Positions 1 to 8,900 are shown, numbered from the stretch's first letter. The stretch: DNA of 11,434 nucleotides from Alphaproteobacteria bacterium (GCA_028293055.1 JAQGLD010000384.1:1-11434), one strand, 5' to 3'. Translations and numbers: made by a program. Notes: generated by a model not told the origin, from the letters alone.

Positions 1-1311
1 TGCGAAGCGGTTGCCGATATGCACCCCTCCACCTTCGGTGACGGTGTCGGCGACGACATTCCCGCTCACCTCGAGATCGTGGCCGCCATAAAGCGCGATG
101 CCGTTGGCCAGGATCGGGGCGATCACCGTGTTGCGCCGGAACGCGATATGATGATCCGCCGCTTTGCCCGACCAGGCGGCGAGCCCGTCGTCGCCGCTGT
201 TGCGGACGAAATTGTTCTCGGCGATCGCATAGCTGACGCCGCGATGGAAGTTGAGGCCGTCGGCCGCCGTATCGAGGATCCTGAGGCCGCGAACGATGAT
301 CCCGTCCATCGGTCCGTCGAACCAGAGCCCGACCTTTACATGCTGGATCCACAGATTCTCGATCCGCGAGCCGCCGCCCATCGCTCCGCCGATCCCATTC
401 ACCTGGTCATGATCCCTGCGCTCCCTGACATCGCCGAAGATCGCGAAATCGCGCAGCACGACCCGCCGCGATCCGCCCGGTGCACGCCGGCCGTAGAGAC
501 CGATTCGTCGTCCGGTGAGAACCGAGTGCCAGGACCCCGCGCCAGCGATCGTGACCCGATCGACAACTACATGGCCCTCGACACGGAAGTTGCCTGGGGG
601 AATCCACAAGGTGCGGCCACTGGCCGCCGCCTTCGCAACGCCTCGGCGGAACGCGCCGGACGAATCGATGCGTCCCGACGGATCCGCGCCGAACCGTGTC
701 AGCAGGAGCACGCCGGGCGGAGGCGGCGACGGCGGCGGGACCAACTCGAAGTCGGCGAGGTCGACTGCGTACCAGGGGGCCCCGTCTCCCTCCCCAATCC
801 TGAGCTGCACCCGGGTTCCGGCGGGCAGGGTCCGCTCGAGCAGCAGCCGGGCCTCGTCGAAGACATGGTGGGGTCGCCCGTCGGCAGGTCGGTTGCTGAA
901 CGGATAGGCGCCGTAATACCAGCCGTAGCGCGACGTCGCGGCAAGCGCGCCGATCCGTTGGCCCTCGACATAGATTCCGATCGACGCATCGAGGCCCTTG
1001 CCGTCGGCGCTGTCGGGAATGGCGATCCGCGCAGTGAGCGCGTTGGCGGGCCGCGCCAGCGTGAACTCGACGAAGCGGCCAGGCCCCTGAAGCCGTATCG
1101 CCTCGCGGCCCGAAGCTTCGGCGGCGAGCGTCGTGAAGCGGCGGTCCGGGCCGATCCGATCCCCGTTCGTCGTCGCATTCTCGGCCTCATATTCGACGAA
1201 GGGCAGGCTTGCCCCCCTCCCCGCGCTCGCCTCGGGCGGCAGGGCGGCGATCGTCGAAGGGGTCGGTGCGACGGCCAGCGCTGCCGCGAGCGTCAGCCAT
1301 GCCGGGACCAT
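1..1311 (-). CDS. Putative GH87 alpha-1,3-glucanase (mycodextranase), N-terminal part; CBM35-like domain plus beta-helix
   Basis: Reading the minus strand from the ATG at 1311 gives 437 codons open to the left edge, so the C-terminus is missing. Residues 1-22 are a hydrophobic export signal. Residues 37-192 (VEYEAENATTNG...DLADFEL) resemble the CBM6/CBM35-type domain of mycodextranases. A proline-rich linker follows (VPPPSPPPPG, 191-200), then a right-handed beta-helix opening with FGADPSG. In the helix D351 (AADGLN) is followed 23 and 24 residues later by D374 and D375 (SGDDGL). From memory, that is the spacing of the three catalytic aspartates of a Paenibacillus GH87 enzyme (Asp1045, Asp1068, Asp1069). 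Expected role: endo-hydrolysis of alpha-1,3-glucan outside the cytoplasm. The ATG lies 2 bases after the upstream halogenase stop and lacks a clear ribosome site. The n-region from ATG has no positive charge; an in-frame TTG at 1344 would add MLRFAARRALT. Alternative: another beta-helix enzyme (GH28-related or lyase-like). Confidence 0.78.
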   Translation of the reverse strand, partial: MVPAWLTLAAALAVAPTPSTIAALPPEASAGRGASLPFVEYEAENATTNGDRIGPDRRFTTLAAEASGREAIRLQGPGRFVEFTLARPANALTARIAIPDSADGKGLDASIGIYVEGQRIGALAATSRYGWYYGAYPFSNRPADGRPHHVFDEARLLLERTLPAGTRVQLRIGEGDGAPWYAVDLADFELVPPPSPPPPGVLLLTRFGADPSGRIDSSGAFRRGVAKAAASGRTLWIPPGNFRVEGHVVVDRVTIAGAGSWHSVLTGRRIGLYGRRAPGGSRRVVLRDFAIFGDVRERRDHDQVNGIGGAMGGGSRIENLWIQHVKVGLWFDGPMDGIIVRGLRILDTAADGLNFHRGVSYAIAENNFVRNSGDDGLAAWSGKAADHHIAFRRNTVIAPILANGIALYGGHDLEVSGNVVADTVTEGGGVHIGNRFA

Positions 1312-1313
1312 GG

Positions 1314-2828
1314 TCAGCGCGCGGCGCGCGGCGAAGCGCAGCAATAAGCGATATAGTCGTCGTGGCTCGGCATCGTATCAACCCGCGCCTTCACCCCGGC
1401 GCGAATCTGCGAGAGGCGTGAGGCGAGCTCCTCCGCCGACAGCGCGTCGGCGACCGGATGGTAATCTTCCGGGACCAGCCCTTGCCCGTGCAGGATCGAG
1501 AACCAGTTGACCTCGCGGAACAGCTCCTGTCCGCCGGGCATGACCTCGCCCCGGGAGCGGAACAGCTCGAGACGGGCGCGAAGCGAATCCGGTATCTCCA
1601 TCGCCTTGCAATAACGCCAGAATGCCGTGTCCTCGCGCTCGGTCAATTTGTAATGGGCGATCAGGAAGTCTCGTATGCCGTCATAGAGCCCGTTCATCTC
1701 CGAGTTGAACCGAGCGATCAGCGCCTGGTCCATGTGCCTTTGCGGGAAGAAAGCGAGCAATTTGGCGAGCGCGGCCTGGACGAGATGGATGCTGGTCGAT
1801 TCCAGCGGCTCGAGGAAGCCGCCGGCAAGGCCGATCGCCAGACAATTGCCGACCCAGGAGGATTTTCGGCGGCCCGCGACGAACTTGAGCAGTCGCGGCT
1901 CGGCGAGAGGCTCGCCCTCGACCCGGCCGATCAATTGCTGGCGCGCTTCGTCCTCGGCGACGAAGCCATCGCTGAACACATAGCCGTTGCCGGTGCGGTG
2001 CTGGAGCGGAATGCGCCATTGCCAACCGGCCTCATGTGCGGTCGCCCGGGTGTACGGAGCCAGCCGACCGACATTGGATGTCGGCATGGCAAATGCGCGA
2101 TTGCAGGGCAGCCAGCGGCTCCAGTCGTCATAACCGGCGGCAAACGTCTCCTCGATCAGCAGTCCGCGAAAGCCCGAGCAATCGATGAAGAATTGCCCGC
2201 CGATCCTGTTGCCGCCGGCGAGCTCGACCGAGGCGATCAGCCCGCTTTCCGGATCGCGCCGCACCGAGACGATCCGGCCCTCGGTCCGAACCACGCCGCG
2301 GGCCTCCGCGTAGCGCCGAAGGTAAGCGGCATAGAGCGATGCGTCGAATTGGAAGGCGTAATTGACCCGCGGCAGGCTTGGCGGCGCGTTGGGCGGGGTC
2401 CGAGCAAATTTGCCGAGGTGTGCAGCTTCGGCCTCGGCGTTGAACAGGTCGCGGTCCCCCGCGGCACCCTGCTTCATCGCGCGCAGCCAATAATGGGTGA
2501 AGGAAATTCCGTTCATGTCGACGCCGAACAGGCCGAACGAATGGAGGTAGCGTTCCCCGAGCCGTTTCCAGTCGACGAACTCGATGCCGAGCTTGAACGT
2601 GCCCTGGGTCTCGCGGACGAACTCGTCTTCGTCGATGCCGAGCAATTTGTTGAACAGGGCTATCGGCGGGATCGTCGCCTCGCCGACTCCGATCGTCCCG
2701 ATCTCCTCGGATTCAACCAGGGTGATCGCGCAACTTGTCGTGCCGATCACCCTGGCGAGGGCCGCAGCGCTCATCCATCCGGCGGTGCCGCCGCCGACGA
2801 TGACGATCTCGGTGATCCGGTTGTCCAT
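1314..2828 (-). CDS. Flavin-dependent halogenase (tryptophan halogenase family), third in tandem, motifs intact
   Basis: This 504-residue protein has normal length for the family. Halogenases of this type use FADH2, O2 and a halide to make HOCl/HOBr, which travels to a catalytic lysine that halogenates an aromatic substrate in the cytoplasm. Visible signatures: GGGTAGW (residues 12-18, FAD binding), IGVGEATIP (46-54), the catalytic lysine in GTFKLGI at K79 (the same number as in PrnA), WQWRIP (269-274, the WxWxIP motif) and FLEPLEST with the active-site glutamate at E343. The real substrate cannot be read; the C-terminal part does not look like the tryptophan-binding end of PrnA, so free tryptophan is not assured. 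The gene starts 5 bases after the stop of the degenerate paralogue, has only a weak ribosome site, and is probably translationally coupled. The family call is firm; the substrate is unknown. Confidence 0.93.
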   Translation of the reverse strand: MDNRITEIVIVGGGTAGWMSAAALARVIGTTSCAITLVESEEIGTIGVGEATIPPIALFNKLLGIDEDEFVRETQGTFKLGIEFVDWKRLGERYLHSFGLFGVDMNGISFTHYWLRAMKQGAAGDRDLFNAEAEAAHLGKFARTPPNAPPSLPRVNYAFQFDASLYAAYLRRYAEARGVVRTEGRIVSVRRDPESGLIASVELAGGNRIGGQFFIDCSGFRGLLIEETFAAGYDDWSRWLPCNRAFAMPTSNVGRLAPYTRATAHEAGWQWRIPLQHRTGNGYVFSDGFVAEDEARQQLIGRVEGEPLAEPRLLKFVAGRRKSSWVGNCLAIGLAGGFLEPLESTSIHLVQAALAKLLAFFPQRHMDQALIARFNSEMNGLYDGIRDFLIAHYKLTEREDTAFWRYCKAMEIPDSLRARLELFRSRGEVMPGGQELFREVNWFSILHGQGLVPEDYHPVADALSAEELASRLSQIRAGVKARVDTMPSHDDYIAYCCASPRAAR

Positions 2829-2833
2829 CGGGC

Positions 2834-4312
2834 TCAGGCGGGCTCAAGCCACTGGTCGGCCGTCGGCATCGCCCGCACTTCGCCGGCGATCAGGCGAAGC
2901 AGGTTCTGGAATCGCTCCATCTGCTCGCGGGGCGGCACCTTGTCGACCTTGAGATCATGGCTGCGCGGCATCAGGCCGTGGCCGATCAGGATCGCGGCCC
3001 AGCTCTGCTCCTCGAACGTCTCGTCGTCATAGAGGACGACCCGGCCGCGCGCTCCGAACAGATCGAGCCTGGCAGCGAGGCTGACCGGGCCTTCGGGTTC
3101 ACGCGCCCGATCCCATAGCGCCTCGCCGGTCCGGCGGTTCAACCGGTAATGGGCGACCTGGAAGTCGCGGACGTTGCGCGCATGCGATGCGATCGCATTC
3201 GCATAAGCGACCGACTCCGGCATCTCGCCCGCCGTGGCCGGGAACAAGGCGACCAGGTTCGAGATTCCGGCATGGACGAGATGGAGTTGGACCGAGTCGA
3301 GTGGCTCGAGGGCTACCGCCGCCTCGCCCAGGGCGACGCAATTGCCAATCCACGGACTGCGCCTGATGCCTGGGGCGAAGGGCGCCGCGATCGCATCCCC
3401 GCCAAAGCGGAGGCCCGTCATTCTCGCGGCCGACTCCAGCATCTCAGCGTCGGTCGCCTGCTCAGACGAGAAGGCCGCGACCAGCGCGGTGCGGTCGCGG
3501 AGGGGGTGGAGGCCGATCCACCCGGCCGGGACCGCGCTGATCTGGGCAAAGGCCGGTAGCGGCTTCAAAGCGGGCGCCGAAGCGGCCAGGATTCGGTCGC
3601 CCGGAAGCCAGCGGCCCCAGCTCTCGAAATCCGAGCCTGCAAGCCCGCCGATCAGGACCGCTTCCGCTCCCGAGGCGTCGACGAAGAGATCGGCCTCGAT
3701 GCGGCTGCCGTCGTCGAGCCGAATGGCGGCGATGCTGTTCGCATCGAATTCGGCGGCGGCGAATTCGGTCCGGGCCCGCACTCCGGCGGAAAGCGCCTTG
3801 CGGCGAGCCAGAGCCGCATAGGCTCGCGCGTCGAGATGGTAACCGTGCTGAAGCGCGCCGAGCGACGACGGATCGCCGTCGCCGCGGCCGATCCGCCCCT
3901 GCTTTGCCGCGGACGCGGCCGGCGAGAAATCCTCGAACGGAACCCGCAGGCCCTCGCCCCGCGCCTTGATCCAATATTGGAGGAAATCGAGATCCTCGAT
4001 CGCGAGCCGCTGCACGTCGTAGCCGTGGACGAACGCGCCATCCCCGCCGGACCACCCGGTGAAACGCTGGCCGCCGACCGGCACTCCGGCGCAGGCGCGA
4101 AGCATTTCGCGCTCGTCGAGACCGACGAGGCGGTGCAGGCCGGCGAGCGAGGGCAAGGCCGCGTAGACATCGACGGCGTGGAGGAGTGACGGCAATTCCA
4201 CGACCTCGACTTCGACTCCGACTGGGCCGAAGGCACGGCGCAACGCGAGCGCGGCAAGCCAGGCGGCAGCATCGCGGCCGACGACGACAACTCGCTCCAC
4301 CCGCTTGCTCAC
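2834..4312 (-). CDS. Degenerate halogenase-family protein, probable pseudoenzyme
   Basis: This 492-residue protein aligns along its length with the flanking halogenases: ASG near 213-215, WLPGD 235-239, NCVALGEAAVALEPLDS 324-340, QVAHYRLNRR and GHGLMPRSHD toward the end. The activity signatures are gone. The FAD motif GGGTAGW is GRDAAAW (12-18), the GVGEATIP segment is absent, the lysine position holds V79 (PVGGQRFTGW), WxWxIP is WIGLHP (265-270), and the active-site glutamate is D339. It is unlikely to halogenate and may not bind FAD normally. I chose the GTG at 4312: it overlaps the upstream TGA as GTGA and has GGAG 7 bases upstream. An ATG at 4345 would add 11 residues inside the upstream gene. 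The frame is intact with no frameshift, which argues for a kept function, perhaps as a partner of a neighbouring halogenase. That role is inference. Confidence 0.85.
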   Translation of the reverse strand: MSKRVERVVVVGRDAAAWLAALALRRAFGPVGVEVEVVELPSLLHAVDVYAALPSLAGLHRLVGLDEREMLRACAGVPVGGQRFTGWSGGDGAFVHGYDVQRLAIEDLDFLQYWIKARGEGLRVPFEDFSPAASAAKQGRIGRGDGDPSSLGALQHGYHLDARAYAALARRKALSAGVRARTEFAAAEFDANSIAAIRLDDGSRIEADLFVDASGAEAVLIGGLAGSDFESWGRWLPGDRILAASAPALKPLPAFAQISAVPAGWIGLHPLRDRTALVAAFSSEQATDAEMLESAARMTGLRFGGDAIAAPFAPGIRRSPWIGNCVALGEAAVALEPLDSVQLHLVHAGISNLVALFPATAGEMPESVAYANAIASHARNVRDFQVAHYRLNRRTGEALWDRAREPEGPVSLAARLDLFGARGRVVLYDDETFEEQSWAAILIGHGLMPRSHDLKVDKVPPREQMERFQNLLRLIAGEVRAMPTADQWLEPA

Positions 4313-5829
4313 GCCGCAGCTCCGGCGGCAACCGAGGCTGCACAATAATCCTCGATCGCCAGCGCGTGGGACGGAAGGGCCATGGCTTCCGTCCGGACAT
4401 TGCTGCGCAGCATTTCCATCTCGCCGAGCAAAGCGGGGAGCGGCATCGCATCCGCCATCGGGTGATAATGAAGCGGCGCAAGGCCCTGGCCGAGAAACAC
4501 GCTCAGCCAGCTTGGCGGCGAGAACAGTCCGTCCTTATACTGCTCGATGAAACCGCGGTGCCGGAACAAGGCCATCTTGCGCTCGAGGCTGTCGGGCACC
4601 TCCATGGCGCGGCAATAGCGCCAAAGCTCGGCATCGTCGCGCCGGTTGAGGTGATAATGAAGGATCAGGAAGTCGCGGATCCGGTCATATTCGACGTTCA
4701 TCAGCCGGTTGAACTCGCCGGCAAGCGCCGGGTCGACCTCAGCCTCGGGCAGCAGCCGGATGAAGTTCATGATCGCGACCTGGATCAGATAGATGCTGGT
4801 CGATTCGAGCGGCTCGAGGAAACCGCTCGAGAGGCCGATCGCCAGGCAGTTGCGATCCCAGCTGCGGGTGCGGCGCCCCGCCTTGAATCGAAGCAGACGC
4901 GGATCGGCGAGCGGCGGCGCTTCGAGGTTGGCAAGCAGCGTTTCGGCCGCGCGCTCATTGTCGGTGAATCCGCTCGAAAAGACGTAGCCGTTGCCGGTCC
5001 GGTGCTGGAGCGGAATGCGCCACTGCCAGCCGGCGTCACGAGCGGTCGATCGGGTGTAAGGGGTGAATGGGCCGGCGCGCGGAGTCGGCACAGCAAAGGC
5101 GCTGTCGCAGGGCAGCCATTTCGACCAGTCGTCGAACGGCACTTCGAGCGCCTGCCCAAGCAGCAGGGAGCGAAACCCAGAGCAATCGATGAAGAAGTCG
5201 CCCGACAGGATCTCGCCGGACTCGAGCCGGACCGAGACGACATCGCCGCGTTCGGGATCGAGCGCCACGTCGACGACCTTGCCTTCGCTTCGAAACACGC
5301 CACGAGTTTCCGCGAAGCTGCGCAGGAAGCGCGCATAGAGGCTTGCGTCGAGGTGGTAGGCATAATCGAACGTGGCCCGGACGCTAGCGGGATCCTCGTC
5401 GGGGAAATCGAAGCGATCGAGCCGCGCGGCAGTGATCGCGAAGGAGAAATCCTCGATCGGGAAAGTATGGCCGTTCTGGCCGGCGCGGATCCATTGGTGC
5501 TGAAAGGCGACCCCGCCGATCGGCCGGCCATGCGCCCCGAACGGATGCATGTAGGAAGAGCCTTGATAGCCCCAGTCGACGAACTCGATGCCGAGCTTGA
5601 AGCTGGCATTGGTGCGCCGCATCATATCGGCTTCGACGATTCCGAGCGCGTCGTTGAACTTGCGCATCTGCGGCAGGGTCGCCTCGCCGACTCCGACCGT
5701 GCCGATCTCGTCGGATTCGACCAGCCGGACCCGGACCGAGTCCGAGCCGAGGATTCCGACCAGACCGGCAGCGGCCATCCATCCGGCGGTGCCGCCGCCG
5801 ACGATCACGATCTCCAGCGGCTTCCTCAT
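4309..5829 (-). CDS. Flavin-dependent halogenase (tryptophan halogenase family), first in tandem, motifs intact
   Basis: The 506-residue product has all family signatures: GGGTAGW (11-17) for FAD, VGVGEATLP (45-53), catalytic lysine K78 in ASFKLGIEF, WQWRIP (268-273), and FLEPLEST with E342. DCSGFRSLL (215-223) and QHRTGNGYVFSSGF (276-289) are nearly identical to the 1314-2828 gene, so the two are clearly paralogues. It should be a soluble FADH2-dependent enzyme that halogenates an aromatic substrate; that substrate is unknown. Start: ATG at 5829 with AGGAAGG upstream (AGGA 7 bases from the ATG). It is the first gene after the intrinsic terminator that follows the TonB receptor, so its expression depends on readthrough or on a promoter I could not identify. 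Its stop codon overlaps the GTG of the next gene by 4 bases. No flavin reductase is encoded in the window, so reduced flavin must come from elsewhere. Confidence 0.94.
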   Translation of the reverse strand: MRKPLEIVIVGGGTAGWMAAAGLVGILGSDSVRVRLVESDEIGTVGVGEATLPQMRKFNDALGIVEADMMRRTNASFKLGIEFVDWGYQGSSYMHPFGAHGRPIGGVAFQHQWIRAGQNGHTFPIEDFSFAITAARLDRFDFPDEDPASVRATFDYAYHLDASLYARFLRSFAETRGVFRSEGKVVDVALDPERGDVVSVRLESGEILSGDFFIDCSGFRSLLLGQALEVPFDDWSKWLPCDSAFAVPTPRAGPFTPYTRSTARDAGWQWRIPLQHRTGNGYVFSSGFTDNERAAETLLANLEAPPLADPRLLRFKAGRRTRSWDRNCLAIGLSSGFLEPLESTSIYLIQVAIMNFIRLLPEAEVDPALAGEFNRLMNVEYDRIRDFLILHYHLNRRDDAELWRYCRAMEVPDSLERKMALFRHRGFIEQYKDGLFSPPSWLSVFLGQGLAPLHYHPMADAMPLPALLGEMEMLRSNVRTEAMALPSHALAIEDYCAASVAAGAAA

Positions 5830-5895
5830 CGCGCCTTCCTACCCGCCGTAAGGGCATAGGCAAGCATTGGCTGCTTCTTGCGCCGGCGACCCCTG

Positions 5896-5932
5896 GACAA
5901 AAGAGGGGCGCCACCGCAAGCGGCGACGCCCC
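5896..5932 (-). terminator. Intrinsic terminator after the TonB receptor gene
   Basis: On the minus strand, bases 5932-5905 form a 12-bp stem (10 Watson-Crick and 2 G-U pairs) closed by a CTTG loop, starting with GGGGCG and ending with GGCGCCCC. It is followed at once by TCTTTTG. It begins 15 bases after the receptor stop codon. It should end or reduce transcription between the receptor and the halogenase genes, so the receptor would be made in excess of the downstream enzymes. The rest of the 118-base gap (5830-5947) shows only the AGGAAGG ribosome site of the next gene. Confidence 0.8.
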
Positions 5933-5947
5933 AGTTCCCTTGGGGAC

Positions 5948-8900
5948 TTAGAATTTGACGCGCGCGCCGAGGACAAAGCGCCGGTCGTTGCGGAACCAGG
6001 CATTTGGGGTGAGCACCGAGCCATTTTCGGCGCTGGTCACCTGCTCCTCTAGCTTGGTGATCGTGTTGAGCAGGTTGCTGCCCTGGACGCTGAGCTCGAT
6101 ATGATCGTTGACGGCGTATCGGATACTGGCGTCGAGGAAACCCGCCGACCTCTGCCAGGTCGGCAGATAGGTGCAGCAATCGACCGCCGTGATCAGGAAG
6201 CGCGATCGCCAATTGTAGGCGACTCGGACGGCGAGCCCGTATTTCTCGTACATTCCGACCAGGTTGTAGGAATATTTGGAGAGCCCTTCGAGCGAGTTGA
6301 CCGAGAGGGTCGTCCCGGCGCTGCCGCCCTGCGCTTGGCTGCCGCCGTCGGTTCCGTTCTGGTTCTTGAGGCCCGAATTCTGGATGCCGTGATTCTTGAC
6401 GTAGGTGCCGTTCAGCTGGACGCCGAAGCCGCTCAGAGCGCCCGGCAGGAAGTCGAAGAAGCGCTGATAGGACACCTCGGCGCCATGGACGCTGCCGCCC
6501 TTGCCGTTCTCCGGTCCGCGCACTTCGATCGAGTTGGTCACCCCGTTGTTGGTGAAGTTCTCGAAGTGCGAGGCATATTGGATGTAATTCTGGAACTTCT
6601 TGTAGAAGACGGCGGCGGTGAACGATCCGACATTGGCGAAGTAATTCTCCAGGCTGAGATCGAACTGGGTCGCGGTGATCGGCTTGAGCGACGGGTTGTA
6701 GCCGCTCGCCTGGTAGAGCGGATTGACCCCGACGATCACGCCCGCCGCATTCTTGACATAGCGCGGGTCGCTGGGATCGTCGCCCGGAAGCTGGGCGCTG
6801 ATCGTGCGGTAATTCTTGAGCAGCCCGATATCGGGCCTCGACAAGGCGCGCGACGCAGCGAAACGAAGCAGCCATTTGGAGCTGAGATCAAGCCTGAGGT
6901 TGAGGCTCGGAAGCCAGTTGTGATGGGTCGTCTCGATCGCGCTGGCGCTCGCTCCGCCATTGTTGAAGGCGAGGACGCTCGGGCTTGCCTGGAGATAGCA
7001 GCCGATCGTGCGCGGAATCGCGGGCGGCGGCGCGCCTGGAGTCACCGTCTGGTTGCGGCAATCGAGCGTCGTCGACGAGAAAGCGGCCGGAAAAACGGTG
7101 GAGCCGCTGACCTTGTCCCGAGTCTCGACATAACGCACGCCGATATTGCCGGCGAAGGACATGCCGCCGATGCGCGCGTCGCGTCCGCCGAAGCGGAGCA
7201 TTGCATAAGCCGCCTTGGTGGTTTCAGAGACCGTGTTGAGTTCGTCGGGACGGAAGCAGGTGCCGGCGATCTCGCCGGTGCGCGGGCCGGTATGCGCAGT
7301 GCCGCCGTTCGAGCAGATCGGCTCCCACTGGTCCTGTCCGACACCGAGATTCGAATAGCTCAGCTGGTCGATGCCGTGATTGGCGAGCTTGCTCATGTCG
7401 AAGAAGACATATTGGCTCGAGCCGCCGAAGAAGCTGCCGCCGAGTTCGTGGACCTCGGACAGGCCCTGGGGATAGCCCTTGAAGGCGCCCGAGGCGGCGT
7501 GGCGGTCGATATTCCAATAGGCCGACTGGCCGCTGCCAAGGTTCCAGTCGTTGACGATATTGCCCCAATTATAGGCGCTGTAGCGGACGTCCTGGTCGCG
7601 ATCCGAATAGCGCAGGCCGACCTTCAGCGAGTCGAGCCAGGGCGTTTCGAAGCGATAATTGGCGTCGGCGCGGAACGCCCATTCGGTACCCTTGTCGTCC
7701 TCGACATGGTCCATCGCGTGATTGTAGCGATAATTGTCCGGGTTGGTCAGCGCGCCCGCCGACTGGTTGATGTTGGTCGGAGTCGAGAAGGTCATCCGCG
7801 GGATCGCCCCGCTCGTGTCGAGCGCGACATTGGCGAACGAATATTGGCCGACCTCTACGTCGTAATTGCGCACCCTGGCGTCGACATATTGGGCGTCGAA
7901 ATTGAGGTCGAGCCGGTCGGTCGCGTTCCACTTGAGGTTGAACGACGCGTCCTGGGTCATCCGGTGGCTGTCGTTGAACCGGGTAACCGCGTTGAGGTCT
8001 GGGCCACGCGCGTCGGCGCCGCAGGCTCCGATCGGACCCGGACCCCAATTGTAGCAGGGGTGCAGCATATTCTGGCCACGGTCATTGAGCGCCAGCTGGG
8101 CCGATTCGGCGTCGCTTGCGCCCCACCAGGAGAAATCGGTCTGCTGGTTTACCAGCATGCCGGTTTCGAAATTGCCATCGCTGTCGAAGGTGAATGCGGG
8201 CGTGCCCGGCGCCGGCCGCGGGATGTGGGAGGCATTGGCGCCGCCATTGGTGAAGACGAAATTGGCAGGGAAGGCGTATAGATCGGTGAGGTAGGAGATC
8301 ACCCCGCGCTCGCGCCATGTCTCGTGGAACTGCGAGCGATCATACTGGGCGGTGGCGCTGATCCGGCCGGTCGGGTCGCGCCATTGCAAGGCGGCCGCGA
8401 TGCCCTTGCGGGTGCGGTCGTAAACCGTGTCGCGATATCCCACGCTGGACGGGATATATTGCATCCCGGGGCCGTAGACGCCGCTGAACACGGCGGTGCG
8501 ACCGTAGACGACGCCCTGCGACTCGGTCTCGACCTTGGAGTAAGCGCCGTCGACGAGAATTCCGATATCGCCGATCCCGGTGGTCCAGCGATTGCTGTAG
8601 AGCGCGGAAAATTCAGGAGTCGCCTTCTTCGAAAGGTCGCCATAGTCGAGATTGAGCGAGGCCTGGATGACCTGCTTGTTGGAATCGAATGGGAGGCGGG
8701 TGCGCAGGTTGATCGATCCGGCGATGCCGCCCTCGATCAACTCGGCGGTGGCATTCTTGTAGGTATCGACGCCGGCCATCAGCTCCGGCGAAATGTCCTC
8801 CCAGCTCAGCCCGCGCGAGGAATTGGCGCTGAACGTGTCGCGGCCGTTGAACTCGGAGCGGACCTGGGTGAGACCGCGGACGATGACGCCCGAGGGGTCC

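Noticed and set aside
19..1347. 442-codon open frame on the plus strand antisense to the glucanase
   Set aside because: Its product is low in recognisable motifs and rich in Arg/Ala/Asp; the minus frame has a signal peptide, a CBM-like domain and catalytic aspartates. High GC produces such antisense frames.
1458..3032. 524-codon plus-strand frame across a gene boundary
   Set aside because: It spans the end of one halogenase gene and the start of another with no family match; a by-product of codon bias.
4313..4345. ATG at 4345 as the start of the middle halogenase-family gene
   Set aside because: It would add 11 residues with three cysteines overlapping the upstream gene; the GTG at 4312 has a ribosome site and puts the first strand (RVERVVVVG) right after the start, as in the paralogues.
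5181..5192. Further AATCGAT copies resembling the operator (also near 2180)
   Set aside because: Both are in the conserved FIDCSG coding segment of the halogenases and lack the GATTAC half, so they are paralogous coding sequence rather than regulatory sites.
4186..5859. 557-codon plus-strand frame opposite a halogenase
   Set aside because: The minus frame carries every halogenase signature; the plus frame shows none of any family.
6101..8281. 726-codon plus-strand frame inside the receptor gene
   Set aside because: Composition is Val/Ile/Arg/Asp-rich mirror coding of a barrel protein; no start signal or domain is visible.
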